62,595 nucleotides of DNA from an uncultured Alphaproteobacteria bacterium (lineage in GTDB: Bacteria > Pseudomonadota > Alphaproteobacteria > HIMB59 > GCA-002718135): the NCBI GenBank assembly GCA_902553945.1, contig CACDMT010000004.1, positions 1 through 62,595 on the forward strand, in the 5' to 3' direction. The notes beneath the pieces are model-generated. The model did not search any database and was not told the DNA's origin. It saw only the letters and a list, made by a program, of their open reading frames with translations. The position numbers and the translations under genes are program-made. This document shows positions 33,469 to 43,604 of this stretch, piece by piece (within the stretch, counting starts at the first letter, position 1; every line of letters begins with the position of its first letter).

Positions 33469-34588
33469 TTAAACTATTTCCGAATAAGAGATATTTAGCT
33501 GCTGCTATTATCTTATAAAAAGGGTTAACTTTTGAAATATTTTTTTCAGCAACTAGCGGAAGATTTATTGTTGGCTTGCCATCAATCATAATTTTTATAT
33601 TACCATATTGCTTACCTTTAATTACTGGCGCAGCTATTGGTTTTGTATATTCGATAGTACTATTCATCAGTTGTATTTGATCAAAAGATAATGTTGATAT
33701 TATTTTTTCTGGACTTACTAAATTTATTTTTGCATCTACACCTAACCAAACATCAACTTCTTTTACTATTTGATTTTTTTCAATTAATGTTTTTTGAGAT
33801 GTTTGATTAAATGCCCAATTTATTAAATTTGATGATTCATTTAATCTTGAACGTGAACTATTAGTACCGTTTATAACAACAGTTATTCTACGATTATTTC
33901 TTTTAGCAGTTGCAGCTATTCCCCAACCAGATTTTTTTGTAAAACCAGTTTTAAGTCCATCTGTTCCATCTACTTGTTTTAATAGTTTATTTCTGTTTGG
34001 TTGACTAATGTCATTATATGTAAAGTCATTTAATGCAAAATAAGTATATAAATTAGGAAAATTTTTAATTAATGCATTTGACAAAATAGCTATATCATAA
34101 ACACTTGAGTAATGATTTTCATGAGGCCAGCCAGAAGAATTAGTAAAATTTGTGTTATTCATATCAAGACGCTTAGCATAAACATTCATTAATTTAGCAA
34201 AATCATCTTCAGTTCCTGCTAAACACTCTGCTAGAGCGATTGAAGCGTCATTACCTGATTGAACGATAATTCCTTTTAATAAGTCATCAACAGTTACCTG
34301 ATCGTCAATTTCTAAAAATGTTCTAGATCCGCCCATTTTATAAGCTTTAGCAGAAATTCTACATTTATTATTAATTGAAAAATCTGAGTTTTTAATTCGG
34401 TCAAAAGCGACATAAACTGTCATAATTTTTGTCATTGAAGCTGGTATAACTTTATCTTTGTAATTTTTGTCAAACAATACTTCGTTAGTATCAAAATCCA
34501 TTACTACTGCTTGTTCAGCTTTGGTATCAATAGATTGAGCTTTGAAAGAAATAAAAATAAAAATGATAGGGAAAATAATTTTATACAT
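33458..34588 (-). CDS. dacC: D-alanyl-D-alanine carboxypeptidase (penicillin-binding protein, S11)
   Basis: The 376-residue protein has a signal peptide (cleavage near AQS-ID, about residue 19) and the three serine-peptidase motifs: S51-M-T-K54, S110-G-N112 and K212-T-G214. A C-terminal beta domain (about 260-345) and an amphipathic tail anchor it to the outer face of the inner membrane. It trims the terminal D-Ala of peptidoglycan stem peptides. It lies between rlpA and tmk in the order typical of alphaproteobacteria. Naming as dacC rather than dacA is by analogy. Confidence 0.93.
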   Translation of the reverse strand: MYKIIFPIIFIFISFKAQSIDTKAEQAVVMDFDTNEVLFDKNYKDKVIPASMTKIMTVYVAFDRIKNSDFSINNKCRISAKAYKMGGSRTFLEIDDQVTVDDLLKGIIVQSGNDASIALAECLAGTEDDFAKLMNVYAKRLDMNNTNFTNSSGWPHENHYSSVYDIAILSNALIKNFPNLYTYFALNDFTYNDISQPNRNKLLKQVDGTDGLKTGFTKKSGWGIAATAKRNNRRITVVINGTNSSRSRLNESSNLINWAFNQTSQKTLIEKNQIVKEVDVWLGVDAKINLVSPEKIISTLSFDQIQLMNSTIEYTKPIAAPVIKGKQYGNIKIMIDGKPTINLPLVAEKNISKVNPFYKIIAAAKYLLFGNSLNEK

Positions 34589-34624
34589 TATGTTATTTAT
34601 TAATTAATTGTGACCTTTATTTGA

Positions 34625-35548
34625 CTAATTTAATATAATTTTTGTCTCCTTATACCCTTTTGATATAAAGTATGAAACCAAATTATTAATTTCTTTTTTA
34701 TCTAATGGCCCTAAAGTTAGGTCAAAAAATGAACCATTTTTTTCAGTGGTATACTCTACATTAATATTTAAATTTTCAATTATAGTTTGTATTTCTGAAT
34801 AACTATTAAAATTTAAAACTTTTAAAAATAATTTAAAATCCTGAATTTCTTCAGATGATATTTCAATTGGATCAGAAATATTTGAATTATTATTATTTAT
34901 ATTATCTGGACTACTATCCAAATTTGAAATAGATACAACATCAGTTGGTGCCGAAGAAACAGTTTGATCAAATTCAGGTTCATTTAAGCTCAATGATACA
35001 TTTTTCCATTGTTTACTTGCATCCGATAAAATATCAACTCTAACAGTAGCAATTTTATCCTTATAAAAACCAAGAAGTTGAGCAACTTTTCTAGAAACTT
35101 GTATTAGTGATGCATTATCGTTATGTCTATCAATAATCTTTATGTTTATAGATAAGCCATTATCTAAATTTGTAATTTTTACCATACTTGGTATTGGTAA
35201 AGTCTTATGCCTTCCTAATAGTTCAGTGACTTTATTAAAATCATTATTTACTGTTTTAATATTGTGTAATTCTTTTCCATAAAATGTAGAAATACCAATT
35301 TCTGAATATGCATAATTTTCTTCAGGAAAATATTCTACACCCTCGATAAAATAAGGGTCCCCAATATAATAAAAAATTGTATCATTTTTTTTATTATCTA
35401 ATAAATTTTCATTATTATCTTTTTTTTCAATAATTTTTTCTATTTTTTTTATTCCATCATTAACATTTAATGAAATTTTTTTATTTTGAATTTCTTTACA
35501 TGAATATGTAAAAAAAATTATAAAAATACTAATTAGTAATCTTATCAC
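34625..35548 (-). CDS. rlpA: RlpA family lipoprotein with SPOR domain
   Basis: The 307-residue lipoprotein has the lipobox TYSC (C17) after a hydrophobic signal. The double-psi beta-barrel region (about 85-185) contains the catalytic-type segment KIIDRHND, in place of the usual NDRGP, and ends VRVDIL. A Ser/Asn-rich linker leads to a C-terminal SPOR domain (about 240-307) that binds denuded septal glycan. RlpA proteins cleave or bind peptidoglycan at division sites. It overlaps mltB by 20 bases, forming a coupled glycan-remodelling pair. Confidence 0.88.
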   Translation of the reverse strand: MIRLLISIFIIFFTYSCKEIQNKKISLNVNDGIKKIEKIIEKKDNNENLLDNKKNDTIFYYIGDPYFIEGVEYFPEENYAYSEIGISTFYGKELHNIKTVNNDFNKVTELLGRHKTLPIPSMVKITNLDNGLSINIKIIDRHNDNASLIQVSRKVAQLLGFYKDKIATVRVDILSDASKQWKNVSLSLNEPEFDQTVSSAPTDVVSISNLDSSPDNINNNNSNISDPIEISSEEIQDFKLFLKVLNFNSYSEIQTIIENLNINVEYTTEKNGSFFDLTLGPLDKKEINNLVSYFISKGYKETKIILN

Positions 35549-36563
35549 TTAATAATCCTATGGAAACTGCATAATATGCTGAGCAATTATAATATAATAT
35601 ATTTTTATAGTTTTGATAAACTATAAACATTCTACCTTTTAATCCATCAGGCATAATTAATCTCGCTTCAATATCATTTCTAGAAGGTAATGAGTCTCCA
35701 TTAATTTTTTTAAATCCTAAATCACTCCACTCTGATAATGACATTGCTTTAGATCTCCTTTTTACAGCTCCACAACCTTTTGGATTTATTTGTTCTAATG
35801 TTTCATAAAAAGCAGCAATATTATTAGGTGGTAAAACTTCTCTACCCCAGGTAGTATCAAAGTGCCATGGATTTTTATTTATTGAAGTTAGGTAATTAGC
35901 AGTGCTAGCAAATGCATCTGCATAACTGTTCCATATATCAATTCCTCCACCATCCCAATCATAAGCACTTTCAAGAAATGTAGTTGGTATCATTTGAGTC
36001 ATTCCAACAGCACCTCCCCAACTTCCTTTCAATTGTCCGCTTGGAACTAAATCTTTATCAAGAATTTCTAAGGCTGCAAATAATTGTTTTTTATAAAAAT
36101 CACTTCTTCTTCTATCAAAAGCAAGAGTGGTAATAGCAATTATAGAATTTATTTTACCTTGATTCCTTCCATAATAACTTTCCATACCTAAGACAGCTAC
36201 AATAAATCTGGGTTGAATTTGAAAGTAATCTCCAATTTCTTTTAATAAGACTTCATGTTTCTTTAAAAAATTTTTTCCAACAAATATTTTATCTTTTGTA
36301 ATAGTATAAAATAAATATTCATCTAAAGTCATTGTAGATGCTGCTTGACATCTATCTCGCATAATAATTTTACTTTGTGGGAGCACATTATTTAAATGTT
36401 GTGAAATAGTATTTTGACTTATACCTTTTTGTAAAGCCTCTTTTTTGATATTGGTAAGCCAAATATTCCATTCATCGTCAGTTGGCATTTTTGGTTTTTC
36501 ACAATCTGTTGCATAAACATAAAAAGATATAAATACAAAAAATATTACAAATCTAACAATCAT
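35529..36563 (-). CDS. mltB: Lytic murein transglycosylase (MltB family)
   Basis: The 344-residue exported enzyme (signal to about residue 18) has catalytic E128 in VAVLGMESYYGRNQGK, followed by family blocks QLFAALEILDKDL, GSWGGAVGMTQMIPTTFLES and DIWNSYADAFASTANYL. It cleaves glycan strands to 1,6-anhydro ends. Mature Cys residues near the start do not form an evident lipobox, so it is probably soluble in the periplasm. It is the first gene of the long minus-strand operon and starts 93 bases from the divergent tRNA-Ser gene. Confidence 0.93.
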   Translation of the reverse strand: MIVRFVIFFVFISFYVYATDCEKPKMPTDDEWNIWLTNIKKEALQKGISQNTISQHLNNVLPQSKIIMRDRCQAASTMTLDEYLFYTITKDKIFVGKNFLKKHEVLLKEIGDYFQIQPRFIVAVLGMESYYGRNQGKINSIIAITTLAFDRRRSDFYKKQLFAALEILDKDLVPSGQLKGSWGGAVGMTQMIPTTFLESAYDWDGGGIDIWNSYADAFASTANYLTSINKNPWHFDTTWGREVLPPNNIAAFYETLEQINPKGCGAVKRRSKAMSLSEWSDLGFKKINGDSLPSRNDIEARLIMPDGLKGRMFIVYQNYKNILYYNCSAYYAVSIGLLSDKITN

Positions 36564-36617
36564 TTTATAAAGTTACCAAAACTATCGTTAATTAGAAATA
36601 ATATATTTCTTAATATT

Positions 36618-36644
36618 TTGACATTTTTACGATGAAACTATAGT
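36618..36644 (+). promoter_or_regulatory. Probable promoter of tRNA-Ser
   Basis: A perfect -35 hexamer TTGACA (36618-36623) is followed 15 bases later by TATAGT (36639-36644), a good -10. The tRNA begins 12 bases after the -10. The spacer is short, so a -10 shifted by two bases is an alternative reading. Confidence 0.5.
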
Positions 36645-36656
36645 AAGTCTTTTATT

Positions 36657-36746
36657 GGAGAGATGGCTGAGCGGTTGAAAGCACCGGTCTTGAAAACCGG
36701 CAAGGTGGCAACACCTTCCAGAGTTCGAATCTCTGTCTCTCCGCCA
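36657..36746 (+). tRNA. tRNA-Ser (anticodon TGA)
   Basis: The 90-base gene folds into a class II cloverleaf: acceptor GGAGAGA pairs with TCTCTCC, the anticodon arm CCGGT/ACCGG encloses the loop CTTGAAA (anticodon TGA), and a long variable arm (AAGGTGGCAACACCTT) marks serine. The T-loop GTTCGAATC is normal, and CCA (36744-36746) is encoded. Confidence 0.98.
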
Positions 36747-36768
36747 TAAATTTGAAAAATCTATAATT

Positions 36769-37866
36769 CTATTTCCTCTCAAATAACCATAACTTATCTT
36801 GAGCTAGTAAGTAAATTTTACCATTTTTTGGGTGTATTTTAATATCTCTAATTCTCCCAATGTCCCTCTTAAAAATTACTTTTTCAATAACATTATCTAA
36901 GTCTGAAAAATCCAATGATATTAGTGATTGAGATTTTAAAGAAGTAATCAAAGCAAGACCATTAAATTCAGGAAACTCATTACCTTTATAGATACTAATA
37001 GCACTTGTAGCAATTGATGGCACCCAATAATGAATAGCTTTTGTATAGCCAGGTAACCATTTAGGACCAATCTTTGAAAGGTTATAATTTTTACCGCCCC
37101 ATCCTAATATTTTCCATCCGTAATTTTCACTTTTTTTAACTTCACCAAACCAATCACCTCCCCTTGCACCATGATTGCTAATGTAAACCTTATCATCAAA
37201 TGGGGAAATTGCCATTCCTTGAGGATTTCTGACCCCTATTTGATATATTTCAGGTAACCATTCTGGTTTGTTAATAAATTTTGGATTATCTTTTGGAATA
37301 GAGCCATCTAAATTTATTCTAATTATACTTCCAGGATGTTTATCTGCTTCTTGAGCAATCATTCCCTTACCACGTTCACCAATTGAAGCATATAAATGAT
37401 TATCTTTAATAACTATTCTGGATCCAAAGTGATAAGGAGATCTGATTGGTGGATCTGCTCTAAATATATTTTTGAAATTTAAATTTTTTCTATTAAATTT
37501 TGCTTTTGCTATTGAAGTACTAGTTGGTCCATATAGTTTTGACTCACCTCTATTTTCTGAATAACTTATATAAATTTCATCATTATGATACAAAATCTCT
37601 AGTAACCCGCCTTGCGAATTATTATCTTCTAAAAAGTTTAAGTTATGATTTATTTCATTTATATTACTATTAGTAAGATTAAATAATTTTATTTTACCAG
37701 TTTTTTCACTTATTAAAATTTCATTTTTATTCACAAATGAAATGCTCCAAGGAGAGCTTAAGTTTGATTTTAAAATTTTGAGTTTATATTGGCTATCTAA
37801 AGACAAAACGTTTTTACCTAAAAATAAGATAATAAAAAAATTAAATATTAAAAAAACTTTAATCAT
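36769..37866 (-). CDS. PQQ-dependent aldose sugar dehydrogenase (YliI/Asd type)
   Basis: The 365-residue protein has a signal peptide (about 1-22) and a six-bladed propeller of the soluble glucose dehydrogenase family. Characteristic blocks are LSSPWSISFVNKNEILISEK, YGPTSTSIAKAKF, PYHFGSRIVIKDNHLYASIG ERG and IYQIGVRNPQGMAISPFDDK with the active-site His at about residue 232 (NHGARGGDWFGE). It oxidises aldoses in the periplasm with PQQ and calcium. No pqq synthesis genes are in the window, so PQQ may be made elsewhere or scavenged. It overlaps mfd by one base. Confidence 0.92.
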   Translation of the reverse strand: MIKVFLIFNFFIILFLGKNVLSLDSQYKLKILKSNLSSPWSISFVNKNEILISEKTGKIKLFNLTNSNINEINHNLNFLEDNNSQGGLLEILYHNDEIYISYSENRGESKLYGPTSTSIAKAKFNRKNLNFKNIFRADPPIRSPYHFGSRIVIKDNHLYASIGERGKGMIAQEADKHPGSIIRINLDGSIPKDNPKFINKPEWLPEIYQIGVRNPQGMAISPFDDKVYISNHGARGGDWFGEVKKSENYGWKILGWGGKNYNLSKIGPKWLPGYTKAIHYWVPSIATSAISIYKGNEFPEFNGLALITSLKSQSLISLDFSDLDNVIEKVIFKRDIGRIRDIKIHPKNGKIYLLAQDKLWLFERK

Positions 37867-40800
37867 TATTTAATTAAATTAATGACTTTTTTAGATAATT
37901 CAAATCTGTCATCAAATAAATTGCCACCAAAATCATAAAAAATTTTTTGATCTGGTCTTAAGATTAAAGAATTTTTTTTTGATAATGAAAGTTCTAATAA
38001 TTTTTCTGGTTTTTTTGGTTTATTTTGAAAAAAACTTATTAATATACCCTTTCTACTAAACTCAAATTTTTCAATGTTTTCTTTTAAACACAAAATTTTA
38101 ATTTCTACTAATTTAAATAAGTTAATTAACTGGCTAGGTAATTTACCAAACCGATCTATTAATTCTAGCTTTATGTCTTCTATTTCTTTATTATTATTAA
38201 TGTTTGATATTCTTTTATAAATAGAAAGTCTTAAATCAACATCGTTAATAAAATCTTCAGGTATATATATTTCGACAGGTATTTTAATAATAGGTTGAAA
38301 GCTTTTATTTTTCACAAAATCCGAATTAATTTTACTTTTTTGTAAATTTATCTCTTCTTCAAGCATTTGATGGTAAAGTTCAGTTCCAATTTCTTTTATA
38401 AAACCACTTTGCTCTTCACCAATGATAGAGCCGCCACCTCGAAGATCTAAATCTTGTGATGCTATATTAAAACCTGCACCAAGATGATCTGAGGAATTAA
38501 TTATTGATAATCTTTTTCTTCCATTATCTTTTAATTCGTTTTCTTTATATGTTATGTATGCATATCCACGTTTAGAAGATCTGCCTACTCTTCCCTTCAA
38601 TTGATATAATGCAGCCAAAGAGAAAATATTTGATCGGTAAACTATAATTGTATTTACATGAGGTAAATCTAAACCATTTTCGATAATATTAGTACTAAGC
38701 ATTAAAGGAACTTCTTGATTATAAAATTTTGATATTCTGCTTTCTAATAATTTAGGACTAAGTTGACCGTGGGTAATTACATATTTTATTTCTGGTAAAT
38801 TATCATTTAAAAATTGTTCGACAAAAGGTAAATCTTTTTTTCTAGGAACAACAAAATAAACTCCATTTTTTCTTCCATATATCTCTCTCTTAATAGCTTC
38901 TGTTATAGTTAAAGAATCAAAAGGTGAAACGTAAGTTCTAACTGCCATTCTTTCAAATGGCGCTGTAAGAATTAGACTAAGATCTCTTATTCCTGAAAGA
39001 GACATACTTAAAGTTCTTGGAATAGGTGTTGCGCTAAGCGAGATACAATGAGCTTTAGGGGCAATTTCTTTAAATTTTTCTTTTTGAATTGTTCCTAATT
39101 TTTGCTCTTCATCGTAAACTATTAAACCAAGCCTATTAAATTTTAGCTTGTCATTAAATAAAGCATGTGTTCCGACTAATACATCTATATTACCAGCATT
39201 ACATTTTTCAAAAATTTCTTTTTTATCTTTTAATGATACTAATCTAGAAATTTCTTCTATGTTAATACCAAAAATAGATAATCTTTTTTTGAAATTAATA
39301 AAATGCTGTCTAGATAAAATTGTAGTTGGAACAAAAACCACAGATTGTAAATTTGATTTTGCTGCTAAAAATATAGCTCTCAAAATCACTTCTGTTTTAC
39401 CAAATGCTACATCGCCTACAATTAATCTGTCTGATGGTATCATTTTAGAGAAATCATTAATAATATCTTGAATTGCATTTAATTGATCATCAGTTTCTAC
39501 AAATGGAAAAGTACTTACAAATTTGTCATATTCAGGAATATTCGTATTAATTTCATAGGATTGAGATTGAAGCCTCTTAGAGGCTATTGAAATAAGTTTT
39601 TTTGCAGCATCTTTAATTTTCTTTTTTGCATCGGCTTTTCTTTTTTGCCAATGTGAAGCACCAAGTTTATCTAAAATAATGTTCCCATCGGTATCATCAC
39701 TGTATTTTGAAACATAACTTAAATTTTCAACTGGTAAAAAAAGTTTCTGATTATCTAAAAATTCTAGCTCTAAACACTCATGAATTGAATCATTTAATTC
39801 AATTTTTCTTATGTTGTTGAACTTACAAAGACCATATTCAGAATGAACAAGAATAGAGTCAATTAATAATTTATTTAACTCTTCAAAAAAAATAGTCTGT
39901 TTACGTGATTTTGATATTTGTGTATTAAAAAAATAACCAAATAACGACTTTTCATTAATAAATATATATTTATCAAACTTCAATGACTCCTCAATATCTA
40001 AAATAGTTAGTAAAATAGTATCTGAAAAAGAATGATTAAAGTTTTTGATGTCTTTTAACTTTAAGTTTACGTTATTCTCTAATATTTTAGAAACTCTTTC
40101 TAAACTTCCTTTACTTCGACAACATATATAAATTATATTATCTTTAGAGTTAGTAGTAAAAAATTGATTTATAAAACTAAAATCTATTTCTTTCTTAATA
40201 GATGATAAGTTATGAATAACATTTACATCAATATTTATATGATTATTTTTATTAAATGTATTGAAGTAATAATGTTCATTATTATCCAAATATTTTTTTA
40301 AAGTTTGTTTGTTCAAGTAAAAATATTCAGGCGATAAAAAGAAGCTTTCTTTATTATTTTTTCTTGCTAAATAAAAATCATTTATATTTTCTAATCTATT
40401 TTCAAATATATTTTTAAATTCATCATTTAGCAATATTGTATATTCTTCTAAATAATCAAATAATGTTTCTAGATTATCATAAAATAATGGCATAAATTGC
40501 TCGCCACCAGAGGGAATAGTTTTATCTGAGAAAAGATTATAAACTTGGCTATTTCTATATTCTGGAAATATTTCTCTAAATTTTTTTCTAAATAGGTTCA
40601 AGTTAGTATCATTAACTATTAATTCATTAACAATGTTAAACTCTAAATCAGTATTTATTTCCTTTAATCTTTTTTGGGTAATTGAGTCAAACTCAAAAAT
40701 AGTCTCTATTTCCTCATCAAAAAAATCTATTCTTATTGGTTTTGATCTGTCATTTGGAAAAATATCTAAGATTGATCCTCTTACAGAAAATTCTGATTTA

Positions 40801-41243
40801 TCTCGGACTAAAGATGTTCTTTGAAATCCTAATAGAACAAGGTTATTAATAAAATCTTCAAATTTAAATTTTTGTTTTTTAGAAATTTTGAAAAGTTGTG
40901 AATTAATAATTGATTTAGGAATTATTTTTTGTGTTATCGAGTTAACTGTTGTAAGTATAATTCTTTTTGCATTTGAATTAGATAATGTTTTAAGAGTTTT
41001 TAATCTTTCAATTTGAATTTCTTTTGAAGGAGAAACATTATCATAAGGTATTTGATCCCAAGATTTAAATAATAAAGTCTCAGTATCAGGCAATAACCAT
41101 TTAAGTTTTTGCTCAATAGATGATATTTCTCTTTCATCTTTACCAATGTATAAGATTGATTTATTGGTATTTTTATAAAACTTTGAAATGAAAAAAGGTT
41201 CAACTTTATGTATTGAAGGACCAATAGTATTTTTATTTTTCAT
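37866..41243 (-). CDS. mfd: Transcription-repair coupling factor Mfd
   Basis: The 1125-residue translocase releases stalled RNA polymerase and recruits UvrA. In order it has a UvrB-like N-terminal module (start GKDEREISSIEQ), an RNA-polymerase-interacting Tudor/CarD-type domain near 455-520 (DSILVHSEYGLCKF), and RecG-like helicase domains with Walker A GDVAFGKTE (about 605), DEEQ (about 714) and SATPIPRTLSMSLSG. A C-terminal TRCF domain follows. DEEQ in place of the more usual DEEH is common in the family. The start overlaps sdhE by 11 bases; recG is divergent beyond sdhE. Confidence 0.97.
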   Translation of the reverse strand: MKNKNTIGPSIHKVEPFFISKFYKNTNKSILYIGKDEREISSIEQKLKWLLPDTETLLFKSWDQIPYDNVSPSKEIQIERLKTLKTLSNSNAKRIILTTVNSITQKIIPKSIINSQLFKISKKQKFKFEDFINNLVLLGFQRTSLVRDKSEFSVRGSILDIFPNDRSKPIRIDFFDEEIETIFEFDSITQKRLKEINTDLEFNIVNELIVNDTNLNLFRKKFREIFPEYRNSQVYNLFSDKTIPSGGEQFMPLFYDNLETLFDYLEEYTILLNDEFKNIFENRLENINDFYLARKNNKESFFLSPEYFYLNKQTLKKYLDNNEHYYFNTFNKNNHINIDVNVIHNLSSIKKEIDFSFINQFFTTNSKDNIIYICCRSKGSLERVSKILENNVNLKLKDIKNFNHSFSDTILLTILDIEESLKFDKYIFINEKSLFGYFFNTQISKSRKQTIFFEELNKLLIDSILVHSEYGLCKFNNIRKIELNDSIHECLELEFLDNQKLFLPVENLSYVSKYSDDTDGNIILDKLGASHWQKRKADAKKKIKDAAKKLISIASKRLQSQSYEINTNIPEYDKFVSTFPFVETDDQLNAIQDIINDFSKMIPSDRLIVGDVAFGKTEVILRAIFLAAKSNLQSVVFVPTTILSRQHFINFKKRLSIFGINIEEISRLVSLKDKKEIFEKCNAGNIDVLVGTHALFNDKLKFNRLGLIVYDEEQKLGTIQKEKFKEIAPKAHCISLSATPIPRTLSMSLSGIRDLSLILTAPFERMAVRTYVSPFDSLTITEAIKREIYGRKNGVYFVVPRKKDLPFVEQFLNDNLPEIKYVITHGQLSPKLLESRISKFYNQEVPLMLSTNIIENGLDLPHVNTIIVYRSNIFSLAALYQLKGRVGRSSKRGYAYITYKENELKDNGRKRLSIINSSDHLGAGFNIASQDLDLRGGGSIIGEEQSGFIKEIGTELYHQMLEEEINLQKSKINSDFVKNKSFQPIIKIPVEIYIPEDFINDVDLRLSIYKRISNINNNKEIEDIKLELIDRFGKLPSQLINLFKLVEIKILCLKENIEKFEFSRKGILISFFQNKPKKPEKLLELSLSKKNSLILRPDQKIFYDFGGNLFDDRFELSKKVINLIK

Positions 41244-41481
41244 TTAGTATTTTATTAAAAATTCCCTTAAATTCTAAAGGAAGAGATACCTTAGATGTAA
41301 GAAAATCATAAATCTCGTTATCGGAGAATTGATTAAATAAAGATTCAATATCTTCAAGATCTTTTTTACTAAGTTTATCTAACTGATCAATAAAATATCT
41401 TTTGTATAATATATCTGTTTCTTTTGTTCCGGAGTATAAAACTCTATATTTTATTGATTTTTTTAGTGAATTGAATGACAT
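41233..41481 (-). CDS. sdhE: FAD assembly factor SdhE-like protein (degenerate RGxxE motif)
   Basis: The 82-residue helical protein matches SdhE/Sdh5 in size, in the helices FIDQLDKLSKKDLEDIESLF and in the DNEIYDFLT segment, and in its alphaproteobacterial place between recG and mfd. SdhE helps attach FAD to succinate dehydrogenase and fumarate reductase. The signature RGxxE reads S17-G18-T19-K20-E21: the arginine is replaced by serine, and the stretch before it is about four residues shorter than usual. Its activity is therefore uncertain. It overlaps mfd by 11 bases. Confidence 0.82.
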   Translation of the reverse strand: MSFNSLKKSIKYRVLYSGTKETDILYKRYFIDQLDKLSKKDLEDIESLFNQFSDNEIYDFLTSKVSLPLEFKGIFNKILNEK

Positions 41482-41517
41482 AATAATTGAATATAGTTTA
41501 TAATTTTATAAAAATCT

Positions 41518-43599
41518 ATGAGACCAAAAGGATTAAATTACATATTATCTTCAATATCATCTCTTAAAGGAGTTGGTCCAAAATTAGAACAAATTATTAA
41601 TAAATTAGGCATTTATAAGAATATTCATTTTGTTTGGAACATACCAAATAATATTCTGGAAAGAAAATTCTATGAAAATATACATGATGCAGAAGTTAAT
41701 TCGTTAGTAACATTAAATTTAAAAATTATAAAACATGAACCCTCAAGATTTAAAAGACAACCTTACAAAATTAAATGTATCTGCGGTGATACCAATATTG
41801 ATTTAGTATATTTTAATGCAAGACATCCTATGTTGAGGCAAATGCTTCCAACAAATGAAAATAGATTAATATCTGGAAAATTAGAATATTTTAGAAACTC
41901 ATTTCAAATAACCCACCCTACTCATGTAAGTGCTTTAAACAATAATAAAATAATAAAAAGTAAAGAAGCAGTTTACAGTTTAACTAGTGGTCTCAATCAA
42001 AATATAATGAATAAATTAACAGATCAAATATTAAATAATTTACCAAATTTTAATGAGTGGATAGAAAGTACAATATTAAATAAATATAAATTTAAACCAT
42101 GGAAGGAGGTAGTTAAAAATCTACATAATCCAAGCGATAATAATATTAAAGACAAAAATTTGTTCAGAAGAAGATTAGCATTTGATGAATTATTATCTCA
42201 TCAATTGGCTGTAGGTATTATGAGAAATTTTAATCAAAAGAAAAAAGGCTTAAAAATTACTAGTGAAAATAAAACAATAAATAAATTTTATAATAATTTA
42301 GATTTTCAACTTACTAGTTCACAAAATAATGTAATCAAAGAAATACTTCATGATCTAGCAAGCTCTAATCAAATGATAAGATTGTTGCAAGGAGATGTTG
42401 GGTCTGGAAAAACTATTGTAGCTTTAATTTCAATGCTAAAAGTTTTTGAAAGTAATTTTCAATCTGCTTTAATGGTGCCTACTACAATTCTAGCATTTCA
42501 GCATTATGAAAATATTTTAAATTTGTTAAAAGACTTAAAAATAAATGTTCTTGTTCTAACTGGAAAGGATAAAGGAAAGGAAAGGAAAGAAAAATTAGAT
42601 AAAATTGTAAATGGAAAAGCAGATATTATAATTGGCACACATGCTTTGATACAAGATACAGTAAAATTTAACAATTTAGGTTTAGCAGTAATTGATGAAC
42701 AACATAGATTTGGTGTTTATCAAAGAATGGTATTTAACCATAAAAATCATAAACCAAATATTTTAGTAATGAGCGCAACTCCAATTCCAAGAACATTAAC
42801 TTTAGCAGCATATGGCGATATGAAAGAGAGTAAATTAATTGAAAAACCTTTAGGTCGAAAACCGATAATAACTAGCTCATTATCATTAAAAAAACAAATT
42901 CAACTTATTGATAGAATAAAAGAAAAGATTAAAAATCACTCATATAAATTTTATTGGGTATGTCCTTTAATAGAAGAATCTGAAGAATTAGATTTAAAAG
43001 CTGCAGAAGAAAGATACAAAATTTTAAAAAAACATTTCAAAGATAAAGTTCTTTTAATGCATGGACGTTTAAGTGAAATAGAAAAAGAAGAAATAATGTC
43101 AAAATTTAAAAATGAAGATTATAAAATTTTAGTTTCAACAACTGTAATTGAAGTTGGTGTTGATATTCCCTCTGCTACAACTATTGTAATTGAACATGCA
43201 GAGAGATTTGGTTTAGCTCAACTTCATCAATTGAGAGGACGTGTTGGTAGAAATGATATTCAATCTTATTGTATACTTTTACATAAAGAAAATATTGGAG
43301 AAATTTCAAAACAAAGAATTGATATAATGAAGAAAACAAATGATGGATTTATAATTGCTGAAGAAGATCTAAAAATAAGAGGTCCAGGAGAAATTTTAGG
43401 AAAAAAACAATCTGGTAGCCCATCTTTTTATATCGCTGATCTTAGTTTTGATTACGATTTGTTAGAAGATGCTAAACTTATGGTTGAAAATATATTATTA
43501 AAAAATCCAAAATTAGAAAATATTGAAGGAGATAATCTTCGAAATTTATTGTATCTACAAGAAAGAGATGCAGCAATCTTAACACTGACTGCAGGATAA
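41518..43599 (+). CDS. recG: ATP-dependent DNA helicase RecG
   Basis: The 693-residue helicase remodels stalled forks and branched DNA. The N-terminal wedge OB domain (about 50-150) is followed by the helicase motor: Walker A GDVGSGKT at about 293-300, DEQHRFGV at about 393, SATPIPRTLTL and the C-terminal QLHQLRGRVGR motif VI. Length is close to the E. coli protein. It is divergent from sdhE-mfd with 36 bases between, the usual alphaproteobacterial arrangement, and is followed five bases later by a YkgJ gene. Confidence 0.97.
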   Translation: MRPKGLNYILSSISSLKGVGPKLEQIINKLGIYKNIHFVWNIPNNILERKFYENIHDAEVNSLVTLNLKIIKHEPSRFKRQPYKIKCICGDTNIDLVYFNARHPMLRQMLPTNENRLISGKLEYFRNSFQITHPTHVSALNNNKIIKSKEAVYSLTSGLNQNIMNKLTDQILNNLPNFNEWIESTILNKYKFKPWKEVVKNLHNPSDNNIKDKNLFRRRLAFDELLSHQLAVGIMRNFNQKKKGLKITSENKTINKFYNNLDFQLTSSQNNVIKEILHDLASSNQMIRLLQGDVGSGKTIVALISMLKVFESNFQSALMVPTTILAFQHYENILNLLKDLKINVLVLTGKDKGKERKEKLDKIVNGKADIIIGTHALIQDTVKFNNLGLAVIDEQHRFGVYQRMVFNHKNHKPNILVMSATPIPRTLTLAAYGDMKESKLIEKPLGRKPIITSSLSLKKQIQLIDRIKEKIKNHSYKFYWVCPLIEESEELDLKAAEERYKILKKHFKDKVLLMHGRLSEIEKEEIMSKFKNEDYKILVSTTVIEVGVDIPSATTIVIEHAERFGLAQLHQLRGRVGRNDIQSYCILLHKENIGEISKQRIDIMKKTNDGFIIAEEDLKIRGPGEILGKKQSGSPSFYIADLSFDYDLLEDAKLMVENILLKNPKLENIEGDNLRNLLYLQERDAAILTLTAG

Positions 43600-43604
43600 T
43601 TATT

